Shown here piece after piece: positions 16,688 through 25,178 of a stretch of DNA of 64,000 nucleotides (within the stretch, counting starts at the first letter, position 1; the number at the start of each line of letters is the position of its first letter). The DNA is from an uncultured Tateyamaria sp. Lineage in GTDB: Bacteria; Pseudomonadota; Alphaproteobacteria; Rhodobacterales; Rhodobacteraceae. A model generated the notes under the pieces. It had not been told where the DNA came from. It searched no databases and was given only the letters and a program-made list of their open reading frames with translations. Location of the stretch: positions 310,001 through 374,000 of the forward strand of contig NZ_CANNDN010000003.1 in the NCBI RefSeq assembly GCF_947503465.1, written 5' to 3'. Both the position numbers and the translations under genes were made by a program.

Positions 16688-18765
16688 AGTTTTCCCCATC
16701 TGCGATATTCAGCCCAACAGTCATGCTCGCGGTTGCGCTGATGGCCATCATCGTGATGATGATTCTACCGATGCCAGCATGGGTCTTGGACATTGGGCTC
16801 GCGGCATCATTCGCACTTGCCATTCTGATCTTTACGATCACGCTTTTCATTGAAAGGCCCCTGGACTTTTCTTCGTTCCCGACAATTCTCCTCGCGTCTT
16901 TGATGCTCCGCTTGTCCCTGAATGTGTCATCCACCAAGCTGATTATCGGTCAGGGTCATACAGGAACGCATGCCGCTGGTGATGTGATCGAAGGCTTCGC
17001 CCAGTTCATCATGGGCGGCAGCGTATTTCTAGGTTTGGTCGTCTTTTGCGTTTTGCTGATCGTGAACTTCATGGTCATCACAAAGGGTGCGACTCGGATG
17101 GCTGAAGTCGGAGCGCGATTTGCCTTGGACGGCATGCCAGGCAAGCAATTGGCAATTGACAGCGACATGTCCGCCGGTGCCATTGACCACAAGGAAGCCA
17201 AGGCACGGCGTGAACTTGAACAAGCGGAAACGACATTCTTTGGGTCGCTGGACGGCGCATCGAAATTCGTGAAAGGCGATGCAGTTGCGGGGCTGTTGAT
17301 CACGCTTCTAAACCTTGTTGCAGGCTTGGTTATGGGCGTTGCCGTGCATGGCATGGCTCTTGGAAGTGCGTTCGAAACCTATGCCATTCTCACCGTTGGC
17401 GACGGGCTTGTGTCGCAAATCCCGGCTGTTGTCATCTCGATTGCGTCTGCGTTGTTGCTGGCGCGCGGTGGCGCCAAGGGTGCGACAGATCTGGCAGTGT
17501 TTGGTCAACTGGGCCGTCACCCGGCCGCCCTTGCGACGGTTGCAGTACTCATGGCGATGCTGGGCTTGTTTCCTGGTTTGCCGGTTGTCCCTTTTTTGGG
17601 TGGCGCCCTTGCCCTTGCCGTTGCCGCGTTCCTGATCAAGCGAAAATCAAACGCGGCAGAAAGTGTCGAAATAGATCTGGATTCAGTGCAAGAGGTCGCG
17701 CCCGAAAAATCGCTTGGGGATGTTCTTGAGCTGGACGATATCCATGTCGAGTTTGCGCCGGATCTGGTGAACATGGTGTTGGATCCAGGGACGGGGTTGG
17801 ACGCGAGGATCGCAAACATGCGTGTGCACGTTGCGACGGTGTTTGGCGTCATTCTGCCTGAGATTCGATTGACCGATAATCCAGGACTGCCAACCAGCGG
17901 GTACGTGCTGCGCATTCAGGGTGTGGAACAAGCGCGCGGCACCATCAAACCCCACGAAATTCTGGCATTGGCCCCGGACACAAGTGACAATCTGCCGGAT
18001 GGCGAAGACACCACAGAGCCCGTCTATGGTGCGCCCGCGCGTTGGATCGCGACCGAAGATCAAGAAATTGCGGCTATGGCGGGTGTGACCCTGGTCACCC
18101 CCACCGAAATTCTTGCGACCCATTTGCTCGAGGTCGTAAAACGCAACTTCAGCAGGCTGCTGACGCTCAAATCGCTGCGGCGTTTGTTGGAAGAGATGAA
18201 AACCGTGTCTGATCCCGTGCGCGCGGAAGCAAACGGGAAGATGCTGGATGCGCTGATTCCAGACAAAGTTCCGATGGACATTCTGCACGCTGTTTTGCGC
18301 CTTCTTCTGGACGAACAGGTCTCCATCCGAAACTTGCCGCTCATACTTGAAGCTGTAGCCGAAGCGCGCGGCTTGAACGCGCAACCCGAAGCGATTTGCG
18401 AGCATGTACGCCAGCGTCTGGGCTTTCAGATCATATCGGGCATTCGCCGTGAAGATGGCACGCTGCCATTGATCCAGCTCGCACCCGAATGGGAGGATAC
18501 ATTCGCAAGCTATCAGGTCGATGCGGACCGAGGGTTGGATATCGCTCTGCCGCCGGACTTGTTCAACAGGCTCGCAGACAATGTTACGGAAAAGCTGCAG
18601 GATGCGGGCGATCAGGGCATCTTTCCAGCTGTTGTCACAAATACACGACGGCGAAGGTTCCTGAAGACACTGATGCGCGCAAAGGGGATCAACAATCCCG
18701 TGTTGTCGTTTGAAGAGATCGGGGTGGACGCACGACCGTCCCTGGTGGGTGTTGTCGCGGCATGA
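16684..18765 (+). CDS. flhA: Flagellar export gate protein FlhA
   Basis: This 693-residue export-gate protein has eight N-terminal TMs. The conserved cytoplasmic FHIPEP-type loop lies at about residues 140-190 (GATRMAEVGARFALDGMPGKQLAIDSDM). The C-terminal cytoplasmic domain (from about 330) binds chaperones and substrates; LLRLLLDEQVSIRNLPLILEAVAE is a signature there. FlhA forms the nonameric ring under the FliPQR pore. I use ATG 16684 (MKFSPSAIFSPT); an in-frame ATG 15 bases upstream (MGHGA) is also possible. It overlaps fliR by ATGA, so flhA-fliR-flhB form a coupled run. Confidence 0.96.
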   Translation: MKFSPSAIFSPTVMLAVALMAIIVMMILPMPAWVLDIGLAASFALAILIFTITLFIERPLDFSSFPTILLASLMLRLSLNVSSTKLIIGQGHTGTHAAGDVIEGFAQFIMGGSVFLGLVVFCVLLIVNFMVITKGATRMAEVGARFALDGMPGKQLAIDSDMSAGAIDHKEAKARRELEQAETTFFGSLDGASKFVKGDAVAGLLITLLNLVAGLVMGVAVHGMALGSAFETYAILTVGDGLVSQIPAVVISIASALLLARGGAKGATDLAVFGQLGRHPAALATVAVLMAMLGLFPGLPVVPFLGGALALAVAAFLIKRKSNAAESVEIDLDSVQEVAPEKSLGDVLELDDIHVEFAPDLVNMVLDPGTGLDARIANMRVHVATVFGVILPEIRLTDNPGLPTSGYVLRIQGVEQARGTIKPHEILALAPDTSDNLPDGEDTTEPVYGAPARWIATEDQEIAAMAGVTLVTPTEILATHLLEVVKRNFSRLLTLKSLRRLLEEMKTVSDPVRAEANGKMLDALIPDKVPMDILHAVLRLLLDEQVSIRNLPLILEAVAEARGLNAQPEAICEHVRQRLGFQIISGIRREDGTLPLIQLAPEWEDTFASYQVDADRGLDIALPPDLFNRLADNVTEKLQDAGDQGIFPAVVTNTRRRRFLKTLMRAKGINNPVLSFEEIGVDARPSLVGVVAA

Positions 18766-19532
18766 CTGCGATGGCCAGTTTCCTTGCAATGCTCCAGGAG
18801 GAACTCTGGCTGGGGTTTGTCGTCTTCTTGCGTGTCGCTGCTACAGTTGCGCTGCTCCCTGGCTTTGGCGAACAGTCCGTACCGATGCGGATCAAACTTG
18901 TTCTCGCAGTGGCTTTCACGTTGATCGTCACACCGGCGATCTCCGACGGCGTGCCGGCCTTCTCGGTCGACATGTTGGCCGTTTTTGCCATCACGGAAGT
19001 TGTCGCTGGTGTCCTCATCGGCTTGGGCATTCGATTGTTCATCCTGGCTTTGCAAACGGCCGGGGCCATCGCGGCGCAATCAACGTCCCTTTCACAGATC
19101 CTCGGCGGAGCAGCCATCGAGCCGCTGCCCGCAATGGGGTATGTTCTGACGGTCGGCGCAGTTGCTTTGGCCGTCATGGCCGGGCTGCATATCAAAGCCG
19201 CGCATCTCCTCATACACTCTTACGTGCTGCTGCCGATGGGACTGTTTTCTGCCGGCGCGGACGTTGCGGATTGGGGACTTGCACAGGTCGCCCACGCGTT
19301 CGAACTGGCTTTCTTGTTGGCGGCCCCGTTTGTTTTGATGTCCGTGCTGTACAATCTGGCCCTGGGCGTCATCAACAAGGCAATGCCGCAGCTGATGGTC
19401 GCGTTTGTTGGCGCGCCGGTCATCACCTTGGGCGGGTTGTTCCTTCTGTTTTTGGCCGCACCAGTCATGCTCTCCGTATGGCTATCGGCGCTTGATCAGT
19501 TCATGGCCGCACCGTTCGAGCATGCGCAATGA
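18762..19532 (+). CDS. fliR: Flagellar export gate protein FliR
   Basis: This 256-residue integral membrane protein has about six TMs and is the single-copy subunit of the FliPQR export pore. Family segments present include FLRVAATVALLPGFGEQSVP, GVLIGLGIRLFILALQTAGAI and LAAPFVLMSVLYNLALGVIN. It begins in an ATGA overlap with flhA and ends in an ATGA overlap with flhB. In this cluster fliR is separated from fliP and fliQ, which are each in other transcripts. Length is normal for the family and nothing looks degraded. Confidence 0.95.
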   Translation: MTAMASFLAMLQEELWLGFVVFLRVAATVALLPGFGEQSVPMRIKLVLAVAFTLIVTPAISDGVPAFSVDMLAVFAITEVVAGVLIGLGIRLFILALQTAGAIAAQSTSLSQILGGAAIEPLPAMGYVLTVGAVALAVMAGLHIKAAHLLIHSYVLLPMGLFSAGADVADWGLAQVAHAFELAFLLAAPFVLMSVLYNLALGVINKAMPQLMVAFVGAPVITLGGLFLLFLAAPVMLSVWLSALDQFMAAPFEHAQ

Positions 19533-20614
19533 GCAACCAGGACGAAGACACAGACAAATCTTTTGATCCAACGCCACAAAAGCTGTTGGAGGCGCGAAAA
19601 AAAGGCGAAGTGGCCAAGTCAGTCGATCTGCATACAGCCGCTGCCTATGCCGGGCTGACACTGACTTTTGTTGCCATTGGCACGCAGATGGTCGCGTCGT
19701 TTGGAAGCGCCTTGCAAGTCTTGCTGGATCAACCCGCAGACCTGGCAGATGTCTTGTTCCAAGGTGGCTCATCCGCTGTGATGGGCGGCATTCTATGGAC
19801 AACCTCCACCTCGATTGCGCCGTTGTTCGCGGTTCCGGCCTTGGCGGTATTGGCGGCCGTACTTGCACAGCGGGCATTTGTTGTTGCCCCATCCAAGTTG
19901 CAGCCCAAACTCTCTCGGATCTCCTTGCTTCAGAATGCGAAGCAGAAGTTCGGGCGCAGTGGATTCTTTGAGTTTGGCAAAAGCTTTGCAAAGCTCCTGC
20001 TTTATTCTGCCTGCCTCGCTCTATTTCTTGTTGCGCGGCTTCCGGAAATGGTCGGGGTCATGCACGCATCGCCTGGGTTGGTTGCTGCCTTGCTGGCCGA
20101 GATGTGCATCGCCTTCCTTTTTATTGTCGTCCTGATTTCGACTGCTTTGGGAGGCATCGATGCCATCTGGCAGCATCAGGAACATATCCGCAAAAATCGC
20201 ATGTCGCGCAAAGAGATCATGGACGAAACCAAGAACTCAGAAGGCGATCCACATCTGAAACAGGAGCGCCGCGCGCGGGCACAGGCCATCGCGACGCAGC
20301 AAATGATGGCAGACGTTCCGCAAGCGGACGTCGTAATCGTGAACCCGACGCACTATGCAGTGGTGTTGAAATGGAGCCGCGGCAGCGGCACTGCCCCTGT
20401 TTGTGTCGCCAAAGGCGTTGACGAAATCGCGTTGCGGATTCGCGAAATTGCCCAAGAAAATGGTGTGCCGATCCATAGCGATCCGCCGACCGCACGGACA
20501 CTGCATGCGATAACGGCTATAGGTGACGAAGTGCACCCCGATCAATACGCCGCGGTCGCCGCAGCCATTCGGTTCGCAGACAAGATGCGTGAACAGGTGA
20601 GAGGGCGCATTTGA
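19529..20614 (+). CDS. flhB: Flagellar export switch protein FlhB
   Basis: This 361-residue protein has the cytoplasmic start DPTPQKLLEARKKGEVAKS, four TMs, and a C-terminal domain with the autocleavage motif NPTH at residues 272-275 (VVIVNPTHYAVVLKW). FlhB switches export specificity from rod/hook to filament subunits after cleavage between Asn and Pro. The linker MSRKEIMDETKNSEGDP is intact, so the protein should be functional. It overlaps fliR by ATGA and is followed two bases later by a coiled-coil gene. Its partner in hook-length sensing, FliK, is encoded at 31-32.8 kb. Confidence 0.96.
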   Translation: MSNQDEDTDKSFDPTPQKLLEARKKGEVAKSVDLHTAAAYAGLTLTFVAIGTQMVASFGSALQVLLDQPADLADVLFQGGSSAVMGGILWTTSTSIAPLFAVPALAVLAAVLAQRAFVVAPSKLQPKLSRISLLQNAKQKFGRSGFFEFGKSFAKLLLYSACLALFLVARLPEMVGVMHASPGLVAALLAEMCIAFLFIVVLISTALGGIDAIWQHQEHIRKNRMSRKEIMDETKNSEGDPHLKQERRARAQAIATQQMMADVPQADVVIVNPTHYAVVLKWSRGSGTAPVCVAKGVDEIALRIREIAQENGVPIHSDPPTARTLHAITAIGDEVHPDQYAAVAAAIRFADKMREQVRGRI

Positions 20615-20615
20615 T

Positions 20616-21053
20616 ATGGACCTCAGACAACTCAAGCAGATTTCGGATCTCAAATATCAAAAAAGCGAACAGGCCATCGCAAAACTGCGCGGCCGGGAAT
20701 CGGCGCTGCGTTCCGAATTGAGCCGGTTGCAATCGCTCGCGCATGAGACGCACAAAACTCCGGTACAAGACGCAGAACTGCGGTCGATAGGAGGAGACGT
20801 CATTTGGTTGAAGTGGCTCGCGTCAGAACAACGAAAGCTGAGTATTGAGCTGGCGCAAGTTCTTGCGCAGAAGGAAAACCTGATGGTTCAGCACAGAACT
20901 GCCAGCGGGAAAAAAGCAGTGTCTGATGCGTTGCTGGAACGATCACAGCACAAAGCGCGCAAGGATCAGGTCAAGCGTTCGCTTGATGAAGCGATCGATG
21001 CATCCGTGGTGCGGTCCGAATTCAGTAGTCCTGACGGGCGATCTCGACAATGA
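20616..21053 (+). CDS. Small coiled-coil protein after flhB, possibly FliJ-like
   Basis: This 145-residue hydrophilic protein is predicted by eye to be almost fully helical. It is rich in Lys, Glu, Gln and Leu with heptad-like stretches (ISDLKYQKSEQAIAKLRGRE; LSIELAQVLAQKENLM). It has no TM or signal peptide. Its size, charge pattern and place in an export-gate operon fit FliJ, the stalk that links the FliI ATPase ring to FlhA, and no other fliJ candidate is present in the cluster. Sequence identity to FliJ is not obvious, so this is inference. Its 3' end overlaps the convergent fliL-like gene by 32 bases. Confidence 0.6.
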   Translation: MDLRQLKQISDLKYQKSEQAIAKLRGRESALRSELSRLQSLAHETHKTPVQDAELRSIGGDVIWLKWLASEQRKLSIELAQVLAQKENLMVQHRTASGKKAVSDALLERSQHKARKDQVKRSLDEAIDASVVRSEFSSPDGRSRQ

Positions 21054-21504
21054 GAACGTCCGTAATCTGGTCACCCATGTCTTTCTGCGCGACTTCGCGA
21101 AGCGCCGCCCGTAGAACTGCCAGGTTGTTTGAATTCGTAAATGCTCCGTCAAATCCGCCAACATTGGCGTGATCAAAGAGCACTTGCAGGAATGAGTCCC
21201 TGAGTTTTGGTTCACGCGAGTAAATCGCATCCTTCTGCCCGGCGGGTACTTCGAGACTGAGCGACAGAACGACCAATGCCTGCACGGTATCGTCGTTTAC
21301 GACCGGCACCACGAACTGGTTGTTCATCTTTACGTACTCTCGATTCAACGTATCTTCGGGCGGGTCGGCAGGCATGCTGGCGTCTTGGGGCATCTCACCT
21401 TCGACGACCTCGACCGGTTCGGGGTCAGGACGCAGAAACACGCCCGCACCAACGCCGGCTCCCAGCCCGACAAGCAACAGTATCAAAGGCAGTAATTTTT
21501 TCAC
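21022..21504 (-). CDS. fliL: Second FliL-like flagellar basal-body protein
   Basis: This 160-residue protein has an N-terminal TM (about residues 3-24, LLPLILLLVGLGAGVGAGVF) and an acidic linker. Its periplasmic FliL-type domain includes FVVPVVNDDTVQALVVLSLSLEV and ends in DVLIVEIARQDY. The domain pattern matches FliL, but the protein differs strongly from the copy at 11.7 kb. It is the last gene of the long minus-strand rod-gene operon, 11 bases after flgH. Its 3' end overlaps the convergent coiled-coil gene. It may be a stator-ring paralogue with a separate role. Confidence 0.75.
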   Translation of the reverse strand: MKKLLPLILLLVGLGAGVGAGVFLRPDPEPVEVVEGEMPQDASMPADPPEDTLNREYVKMNNQFVVPVVNDDTVQALVVLSLSLEVPAGQKDAIYSREPKLRDSFLQVLFDHANVGGFDGAFTNSNNLAVLRAALREVAQKDMGDQITDVLIVEIARQDY

Positions 21505-21515
21505 GGCGCGAGCTC

Positions 21516-22268
21516 CTAGAAGGGCAAAACTGCATCAAGAACTTGCTGACCAATCCGGGGTTGCTGGACATCAGTGATCTGTCCGCGACCACCATAAGAC
21601 ACGCGCGCCTGGGCAATCTTGTCATAGGTTATTTCATTCTTGCGCGAGATATCTTCCGGTCGAACGTAGCCCGACACCAAGAGTTCCCGGAGTTCAAAAT
21701 TGACGCGCAGCTCTTGAGAGCCAGAGATCGACAGGATCCCGTTCGGCAAGACATCGACGACGGTTGCTGCAACCCTGAGGGTCAGTTTCTCTTCCCGCTT
21801 CACCGATCCATCGCCGCTTGATCCCGAACTGGAGGTGATGGACACCAGATCGGAAGATGACGCACCTTCTGGAAGTTTTTCGTCCAATCGCTGCGGCAGC
21901 CCACCCAACTGCGGCACCTGAAGGCTTTCGCTTCCGCTGCGCGACCGATCCGTTTCATTGGAAATCTCAGCACTTTCATCAATCTCGATGACAACCGTCA
22001 TAATGTCGCCGCGTTGGACGGCACGCCGGTCGCCCAACAGGGACGAGCGTTGTCCGCTCCAAAGCGAGGCGCGATCGGTCGGACCGACCTCTTCAACGAC
22101 CAGCGGAAGACTGGCCGATACCATCGCCGAATGCTCGCGCGTTTCAAGCGGGTTCGAAAAGCTTGGCGCCTTGCCGATGTGATCCATGCGACCGCATGCG
22201 ACAACAGCGCTCATGGCGATAAGGACTGTCGCGGTTCGGACAAATTTGCAAATGGGATACGTGGTCAT
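21516..22268 (-). CDS. flgH: Flagellar L-ring lipoprotein FlgH
   Basis: This 250-residue outer-membrane lipoprotein forms the L ring. I chose the start at ATG 22268 (MTTYPICKFVR) rather than the longer upstream frame, which would run across flgA. The signal peptide ends in a lipobox-like SAVVACG (Cys near residue 25). Family blocks include SLWSGQRSSLLGDRRAVQRGDIMTVVIEI, LRVAATVVDVLPNGILSISG and VRPEDISRKNEITYDKIAQARVSYGG. It overlaps the end of flgA by four bases. P-ring FlgI is encoded at 6.9-8.0 kb. Confidence 0.95.
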   Translation of the reverse strand: MTTYPICKFVRTATVLIAMSAVVACGRMDHIGKAPSFSNPLETREHSAMVSASLPLVVEEVGPTDRASLWSGQRSSLLGDRRAVQRGDIMTVVIEIDESAEISNETDRSRSGSESLQVPQLGGLPQRLDEKLPEGASSSDLVSITSSSGSSGDGSVKREEKLTLRVAATVVDVLPNGILSISGSQELRVNFELRELLVSGYVRPEDISRKNEITYDKIAQARVSYGGRGQITDVQQPRIGQQVLDAVLPF

Positions 22269-22681
22269 CTGGTTACCTTGATTGATCCGTCTTCCTGAAC
22301 GAAGCCGAACAGTGTGGCGCGTGAATTGAGATTCATAACCCGCACGCGGTCTCCGGCGCCGCCGCGTTCCAACGCTCGCCCCTCGGTCGTGATCGAAAGC
22401 CCCCCGGTATTGAAGAACAACGGCACAATCTGGTTTCTGTTCACGATGGCAGGAGCTCCGATTGCGTCGAACGGAATCGGGCGACCAGCATACAGCGCAA
22501 CACGCGCCTCTTGACCAACAACATCCGACATACGATCGAATACGCCAGGTTGCACGCCATCGCGCACCGCAAGATCCGCGGCGGTGATAAGTGTGCCCGG
22601 TCGCAATGTGCGCGTCGGGGTCACCGTGTCCGCAAGAACCCATCCAGAGGACAGCAACAGGAGAAGCAAAGCGCGCATCAT
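22265..22681 (-). CDS. flgA: Flagellar P-ring assembly chaperone FlgA
   Basis: This 138-residue protein has an N-terminal signal peptide (about residues 1-17). The SAF/FlgA domain follows: RTLRPGTLITAADLAVRDGV and then GRPIPFDAIGAPAIVNRNQIV. The C-terminal part contains GGAGDRVRVMNLNSRATLFGFVQEDGSI, the conserved FlgA end. It is short compared with enteric FlgA but typical of alphaproteobacteria. It chaperones FlgI in the periplasm. It overlaps both flgG (upstream) and flgH (downstream) by four bases. Two adjacent ATG codons are possible starts. Confidence 0.92.
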   Translation of the reverse strand: MMRALLLLLLSSGWVLADTVTPTRTLRPGTLITAADLAVRDGVQPGVFDRMSDVVGQEARVALYAGRPIPFDAIGAPAIVNRNQIVPLFFNTGGLSITTEGRALERGGAGDRVRVMNLNSRATLFGFVQEDGSIKVTR

Positions 22682-23463
22682 CGCACCTGCGTCATCGCAC
22701 CCATCATCTGATCGGCGGCTGAAATCACTTTCGAGTTCATCTCGTACCCGCGCTGTGCCGCAATAAGGTCCGTAATCTCACGCACAGCATCGACCGAGCT
22801 TTCCTCAAGATACCCTTGGCGCAGTGTGCCCAAACCGTCGAGGCCGGGTGTCGTGACAACCGGGGGGCCGGAGGCATCTGTTTCGGCAAACAGATTGCTG
22901 CCCAGCGCCTCGAGACCTTTGGGGTTTGTGAAACCGGTCAAGTTGAACTGACCGATCAACTGCCCTGCCGTCGTGTCGGCAAAATAGGCATAGACTTCGC
23001 CGTCGCCGTTGACAGAGATGCTGCGGGCATCTTCGGGTATGACGATTTCCGGTGCAACGGGATATCCGTCCGACGTAACAATCACGCCTTCTCCCGTGCG
23101 CTTCAAAGCGCCATCACGGGTATAGCCTGTTTGTCCGGACGGCAGGGTCACTTCGAAGTATCCGTTCCCATCGATTGCGAGGTCAAGATCACCACCCGTC
23201 GCAGCAAGCGATCCCTGCGCCAAGTGGACAGATACCGCAGACGGTCGTACTCCAAGTCCTAGCTGAACACCGGTCGGCAATACGGTTCCGTCTGATGCAT
23301 TGATCGCACCGGGTCGAGTCATTTGCTGGTAGTGCAAGTCGGCAAATTCCGCACGCCGCGCATTGTAGCCGGTCGTGCTCATGTTCGCGAGGTTGTTGGA
23401 GATGGTCTCTACTCGCATCTGCTGGGCGAGCATACCCGTAGCCGCAATCTTGAGAGCGCGCAT
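22678..23463 (-). CDS. flgG: Flagellar distal rod protein FlgG
   Basis: This 261-residue distal rod subunit has an N-terminus (MRALKIAATGMLAQQMRVET, then ISNNLANMSTTGYNARRAEF) and C-terminus (AQRGYEMNSKVISAADQMMG) that are near-canonical FlgG. The core includes the DLAIDGNGYFEV segment shared with FlgF. Length matches the family. It overlaps flgA by four bases and follows flgF by ten. FlgG is the rod part on which the P and L rings assemble, in line with flgA and flgH being the next genes. Confidence 0.97.
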   Translation of the reverse strand: MRALKIAATGMLAQQMRVETISNNLANMSTTGYNARRAEFADLHYQQMTRPGAINASDGTVLPTGVQLGLGVRPSAVSVHLAQGSLAATGGDLDLAIDGNGYFEVTLPSGQTGYTRDGALKRTGEGVIVTSDGYPVAPEIVIPEDARSISVNGDGEVYAYFADTTAGQLIGQFNLTGFTNPKGLEALGSNLFAETDASGPPVVTTPGLDGLGTLRQGYLEESSVDAVREITDLIAAQRGYEMNSKVISAADQMMGAMTQVR

Positions 23464-23473
23464 ATGTGGCTCC

Positions 23474-24193
23474 TTAGTTGGATTTCAACATCGCATCCAT
23501 CGCACGACGGACACGTTCGTCTTCAGAATTCAGAAAGTTTTGCCCCATTTCGTAGGCGCGTTGGATTTCGATCATGCGGGCCAGTTGCCCGATCGGATCG
23601 ACATTGGATTCTTCGACGAACCCCTGCATCACACGCGCTGTTCCAGACGGTTCAAATCCGTCATCTGCACGAAACATTAGTCCGCCTTGACGTGTCATTC
23701 GCGATGAATCGGTGGGCTGCACCAACCCGATCTGACCGACAAAGGCGCCATCCGCGCTGATTGATCCGTCCGGCGAAATCGACAGCGAAGCAGCCCCCGG
23801 TGGGATAAAAACCGGCGCTCCGCCCGCATCAAGGACTGCATAGCCGTCCGGTGTGACCAAGTCCCCCTGTCCGTTCGGCGAGAAGCTACCCGCGCGCGTC
23901 AAGCGTTCGCCATCCGGGGTCTGGATCAGGAAAAAACCATCCCCTTCGATCGCAAGATCAAACGTACCGCCGGTTTGAGTGAGCGTTCCCTGCACAAAGG
24001 ACGTCTGCCGCACATTACCGTGCCCCATCGACAGTGACGCGCCGCCTTGCATCGCCTGCACGTATTCGGAAAACACCATGCCTTCCTGACGATATCCAGT
24101 GGTCGCACTGTTTGCGATGTTGTTGGCGACAATTTGCATTTCGCGCATCAATCCGGATTGCCGGGTCAGTGTGATATACCCTGTGCTGTCCAT
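23474..24193 (-). CDS. flgF: Flagellar proximal rod protein FlgF
   Basis: This 239-residue proximal rod subunit starts with TLTRQSGLMREMQIVANNIA and NSATTGYRQEGMVF. It contains FDLAIEGDGFFLIQTPDGER, and ends with the helical MIEIQRAYEMGQNFLNSEDE. The shorter length and the first block separate it from FlgG. It lies between fliQ (one base gap) and flgG (ten bases). All the features of a working rod protein are present, and its position in the flgB-flgC-fliE-fliQ-flgF-flgG order is the expected assembly set. Confidence 0.95.
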   Translation of the reverse strand: MDSTGYITLTRQSGLMREMQIVANNIANSATTGYRQEGMVFSEYVQAMQGGASLSMGHGNVRQTSFVQGTLTQTGGTFDLAIEGDGFFLIQTPDGERLTRAGSFSPNGQGDLVTPDGYAVLDAGGAPVFIPPGAASLSISPDGSISADGAFVGQIGLVQPTDSSRMTRQGGLMFRADDGFEPSGTARVMQGFVEESNVDPIGQLARMIEIQRAYEMGQNFLNSEDERVRRAMDAMLKSN

Positions 24194-24194
24194 T

Positions 24195-24464
24195 TTACCC
24201 TCCGATCACCAATGGAATGATCCGGTCCTGAAAAAACGACACCAGCGTCTGTGTCATGAACCCCATCGACAGCCAGAACACGACTACGATTGCCGCAAGC
24301 TTGGGTACGAATGTGAGCGTCATCTCTTGGATTGAAGTCAAAGCTTGTACCAATCCAATCGAGACGCCCGCGACCAAGGCAATGGTCAGGATGGGCATCG
24401 ATACGAGAACCGCAATCCACAAGCCCTGGCGCAAGGTGTCGAAGAAGATGACTTCGTTCAGCAT
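24195..24464 (-). CDS. fliQ: Flagellar export gate protein FliQ
   Basis: This 89-residue protein has two TMs (about residues 15-38 and 50-75), the standard FliQ hairpin. Signature segments are LRQGLWIAVLVSMPILTIAL, VGLVQALTSIQEMTLTFVPK and TLVSFFQDRIIPLVIGG. I chose ATG 24464 (MLNEVIFF); the frame extends further but runs into fliE. It is one base from both fliE and flgF, so it is part of a tightly packed operon. It works with FliP and FliR encoded elsewhere in the cluster. Confidence 0.93.
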   Translation of the reverse strand: MLNEVIFFDTLRQGLWIAVLVSMPILTIALVAGVSIGLVQALTSIQEMTLTFVPKLAAIVVVFWLSMGFMTQTLVSFFQDRIIPLVIGG

Positions 24465-24465
24465 A

Positions 24466-24750
24466 TCAAACGGGCATCCGCAGTATTTCTTGGTACGCCT
24501 CGACAACCTTGTTGCGCACGGTCACGGCGGTTTCGACGGCCAGTTCGGTCTGCGCAAGGGCCTGGACCAGGGAGTGCGGATCGGCCTGTCCGACCATCGC
24601 GTCCTTGGCGACCTGTTCGCCTTGCGCGAGGGTTTGCGCAAAATCCATCGCGACTTTGCCAAAGAGGCTGCCCCCGTCACTCTGACCCGGTTGGGTCGCT
24701 GGCCGCAGTGCGGCGTAGTTTTTGACTGCTGATAAAGTTGCGGTTTCCAT
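24466..24750 (-). CDS. fliE: Flagellar MS-ring to rod adaptor FliE
   Basis: This 94-residue protein joins the MS ring/export gate to the rod. The C-terminal helix VQALAQTELAVETAVTVRNK, followed by VVEAYQEILRMPV, is the FliE signature. The N-terminal part is variable and polar, which is usual. It lies 26 bases after flgC and one base before fliQ. The flgB-flgC-fliE order is the most conserved gene triplet in flagellar clusters and supports the call. Confidence 0.94.
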   Translation of the reverse strand: METATLSAVKNYAALRPATQPGQSDGGSLFGKVAMDFAQTLAQGEQVAKDAMVGQADPHSLVQALAQTELAVETAVTVRNKVVEAYQEILRMPV

Positions 24751-24776
24751 TCTGGATCTCCTTCAATTCGCCCGCT

Positions 24777-25169
24777 TCAGCGGCGCAATAGCTGCATCAA
24801 ACTCGACGACATCTGCCGTGTTTGTTCGAACATTTTCAGGTTGGCTTCGTAGCTGCGCTGCGCTTCGCGTGCGTCAGCCAATTCAATGAGCAGGTCGACA
24901 TTCGACCCGTCATAGTGGCCGCTTCCATCCGCCATCGGATGGCCTGGATCGTAGACGCGATCCAAGGGTCGATCATCCAGTGACATTCGGCCCACTTCGA
25001 CCCGCGCCACACCATGTCCGCCGTCAAACTCAGTCCGAAAAGGCACAGTCTTGCGCCGGTAGCCGGGCGTGTCGGCGTTCGAGATATTCTCGGACAAATG
25101 GCGCAGTCGTTCAGCCTGAGCCTGAAGGCCACTTGCGGAAACCGACAGTGATTTTGAAAACTCGCTCAT
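24777..25169 (-). CDS. flgC: Flagellar proximal rod protein FlgC
   Basis: This 130-residue proximal rod subunit carries the signature SASGLQAQAERLRHLSENIS followed by NADTPGYRRKTVPF. The C-terminal helix reads SYEANLKMFEQTRQMSSSLM. The middle includes VYDPGHPMADGSGHYDGSNVD, the conserved FlgC segment. Length is normal. It lies nine bases after flgB and shares its transcript, which begins at the flgB-fliI divergent promoter region. Confidence 0.96.
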   Translation of the reverse strand: MSEFSKSLSVSASGLQAQAERLRHLSENISNADTPGYRRKTVPFRTEFDGGHGVARVEVGRMSLDDRPLDRVYDPGHPMADGSGHYDGSNVDLLIELADAREAQRSYEANLKMFEQTRQMSSSLMQLLRR

Positions 25170-25178
25170 GTCGACCCC

